Source of the DNA: Bacteroidota bacterium
GTDB taxonomy: Bacteria > Bacteroidota > Bacteroidia > Bacteroidales > Paludibacteraceae
Length of the DNA: 6,934 nt
Direction of reading: 5' to 3'
Assembly (NCBI GenBank): GCA_022709605.1
Contig: JAKLIM010000198.1
Location: 1-6,934 of the forward strand
Positions 5,930 through 6,934 of the stretch are shown here, piece by piece. Every line of letters starts with the position of its first letter. The stretch's first letter is position 1. Position numbers and translations under genes: made by a program. The notes below the pieces were generated by a model. The model did no database searches and had not been told where the DNA came from. It worked only from the letters and a program-made list of their open reading frames with translations.

Positions 5930-6694
5930 TTAAGCAGCAGATGTGGTCTGTCCTTCGTCAGCAGTCTTTACTGAATTTTTGTTACGGGTAGCCGTCGATT
6001 TAATATTTACCAAAAATTCTTTAAACAATTTATTGATTTCATTTACCACAGGCATATAATCCACTTCTGGATGTTCCTTGTATGCCAGTTCAATTGCATT
6101 AACCAGATCAGTCATAGCCACACTGACGGTAGTTTTAATTGTACGTGTAAACATACGCGGTCTTTTCGAACTAGTCGAAATGCGGTTATTAATCGAGACC
6201 TGAAGTTTCTGATCAACTGTTTTTAACTCTTCGAGATAAACATTCAATCCAACTTTTGTTACAGCAGCTTTCAAAGCGCTGTCGCTTTCAAGCATGGCAA
6301 ACATTTGTTCAATTCGTTCGTTCGCTTTCCAGGTTTTATCACCCAGAATATTTTTAAAATACTTGTTTACAAAAGGCAAAACGATCAACAATTCTTCCTG
6401 CATGGAGCTGAGTTTGGCTTTTGACATGCTCTTTTCCATGTTAATAATGGAAGCAAACAAATCTTTGCGTTTTACCCGTAAATTCTGAATATCCGGGGTC
6501 AACTCATGTTTTCTGTAAACTACTTGTAATTTGCTAAGCTGAGGTTGTGCCTCCAACAGCAAATTATAAATACCTTCGACATAAAGTGCAGCCGGATCAT
6601 ATTTGGCTACAACTTCAATCGTACGGTTAACTAATTGCCGAAACTCTAATTTCGGAACTTTAGTAAAAGAGATGGGAGTAATTATTTTACTCAT
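5930..6694 (-). CDS. All-helical cytoplasmic protein, DUF6261-like, unknown function
   Basis: The product has 254 residues, with no signal peptide, no transmembrane segment and no cysteine. The sequence is dominated by amphipathic helices: 15-31 (KLEFRQLVNRTIEVVAK), 35-62 (ending LSKLQVVYRKH), 66-90 (PDIQNLRVKRKDLFASI), 96-118, 124-160 and 190-231. The pattern FRQLVNRTIEVV, a central YRKHELTPDIQNLRVKRKDLF motif (60-80) and a short Pro-containing segment HPEVDYMPVVNEINKLFKEF near the end resemble Bacteroidota proteins annotated DUF6261; this is from memory of the family's look, not a search. Residues 172-185 are Arg/Ser/Thr-rich (ISTSSKRPRMFTRT) and may be a loop. The tail (235-254) is polar and probably disordered. 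The terminator at 5875-5906 serves it. No clear promoter was found upstream. The role is unknown. Confidence 0.8.
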   Translation of the reverse strand: MSKIITPISFTKVPKLEFRQLVNRTIEVVAKYDPAALYVEGIYNLLLEAQPQLSKLQVVYRKHELTPDIQNLRVKRKDLFASIINMEKSMSKAKLSSMQEELLIVLPFVNKYFKNILGDKTWKANERIEQMFAMLESDSALKAAVTKVGLNVYLEELKTVDQKLQVSINNRISTSSKRPRMFTRTIKTTVSVAMTDLVNAIELAYKEHPEVDYMPVVNEINKLFKEFLVNIKSTATRNKNSVKTADEGQTTSAA

Positions 6695-6721
6695 ACGCTT
6701 TAATTTAATTTATGTGAATAA

Positions 6722-6808
6722 TTATTTGCACCGATGCTGAAAATCATTCTTTGTTACATAAATAAAAGTTCGCGTATTGGTATTCAGTTCTTCAACTTCA
6801 ACTTCCAT
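6722..6808 (-). CDS. Possible small ORF (28 residues) upstream of the helical-protein gene
   Basis: The ATG at 6808-6806 opens a 28-codon frame ending TAA (6724-6722). The peptide starts MEVEVEELNTNTRTF and ends NDFQHRCK. An AGGAAAGG run lies just upstream of the ATG, unusually Shine-Dalgarno-like for this window. The stop is 27 nt before the start of the 254-residue gene, so it could be a leader ORF. It is too short to judge coding character and may be chance. Confidence 0.2.
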   Translation of the reverse strand: MEVEVEELNTNTRTFIYVTKNDFQHRCK

Positions 6809-6826
6809 TTTAACCTTTCCTTTTAA

Positions 6827-6922
6827 CTATGCCCGTCCACATTTCCTGTTATAATAGTACGGCGTAAACAACGATATATTTTTCATTCTCATGAGCAAAG
6901 AAACATCTTGCTTTGCACTCAT
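6827..6922 (-). other. Possible small ORF (31 residues) or degraded gene remnant
   Basis: The ATG at 6922-6920 gives MSAKQDVSLLMRMKNISLFT and then PYYYNRKCGRA, stopping at TAG (6829-6827). It is in the same frame as the 28-residue ORF downstream, and that TAG is the only stop separating them across about 67 codons. There is no recognisable domain. It could be noise, a small gene, or the tail of a decayed gene. Confidence 0.15.
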
Positions 6923-6934
6923 TGCTCAGCTAAT

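Noticed and set aside
6892..6928. Inverted repeat TGAGCAA/TTGCTCA near the right edge as a terminator or attachment site
   Set aside because: The arms are only 7 bp with a 23-nt loop, no T-tract follows, and the window ends before context can be judged.
1..6934. CRISPR array, insertion sequence, tRNA or rRNA gene, or defence system
   Set aside because: No regularly spaced repeats, transposase-like protein, cloverleaf, rRNA-like stretch or defence-domain protein could be found on either strand.

Overview
The window looks like chromosomal DNA from a Bacteroidota bacterium, probably in or near Bacteroidales/Marinilabiliales. It is AT-rich. Two proteins carry type IX secretion system (T9SS) style C-terminal sorting modules. 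Shine-Dalgarno-like sites are mostly absent before the starts, and a good match to the Bacteroidota -7 promoter box (TAnnTTTG) is present. The genus cannot be named from the sequence.

Layout. Positions 1-300 hold the C-terminal end of a T9SS-sorted protein whose start lies off the left edge. After a 5-nt gap comes a 433-residue secreted, repeat-containing fibre-like protein (306-1607), almost certainly in the same operon. A strong bidirectional hairpin (1698-1724) ends this operon and also the convergent 1758-3653 gene, a 631-residue beta-helix-type surface protein with a variant T9SS tail. An AT-rich divergent intergenic region of 488 bp (3654-4141) follows, with promoter-like boxes on both strands. 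Two plus-strand envelope genes come next: an unrecognised 218-residue secreted protein (4142-4798) and a 259-residue predicted lipoprotein with beta-barrel-like sequence (4958-5737). They are separated by a short palindrome. A 192-bp spacer (5738-5929) holds small hairpins, a 19-bp tandem duplication and a bidirectional terminator. The last clear gene (5930-6694, minus) encodes an all-helical cytoplasmic protein that resembles the DUF6261 family. The right end (6695-6934) holds only two very short minus-strand ORFs in one frame, separated by a single TAG.

How the genes fit together. Five of the six clear genes encode exported or surface proteins, so this is a cell-surface/secretion neighbourhood. 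No enzyme, defence gene, mobile element, tRNA, rRNA or CRISPR array is visible. The most interesting items are the T9SS/fibre gene pair, the unrecognised secreted protein with a repeat-rich promoter, and the structured spacer at 5756-5864. I do not see convincing evidence of a new multi-gene system.
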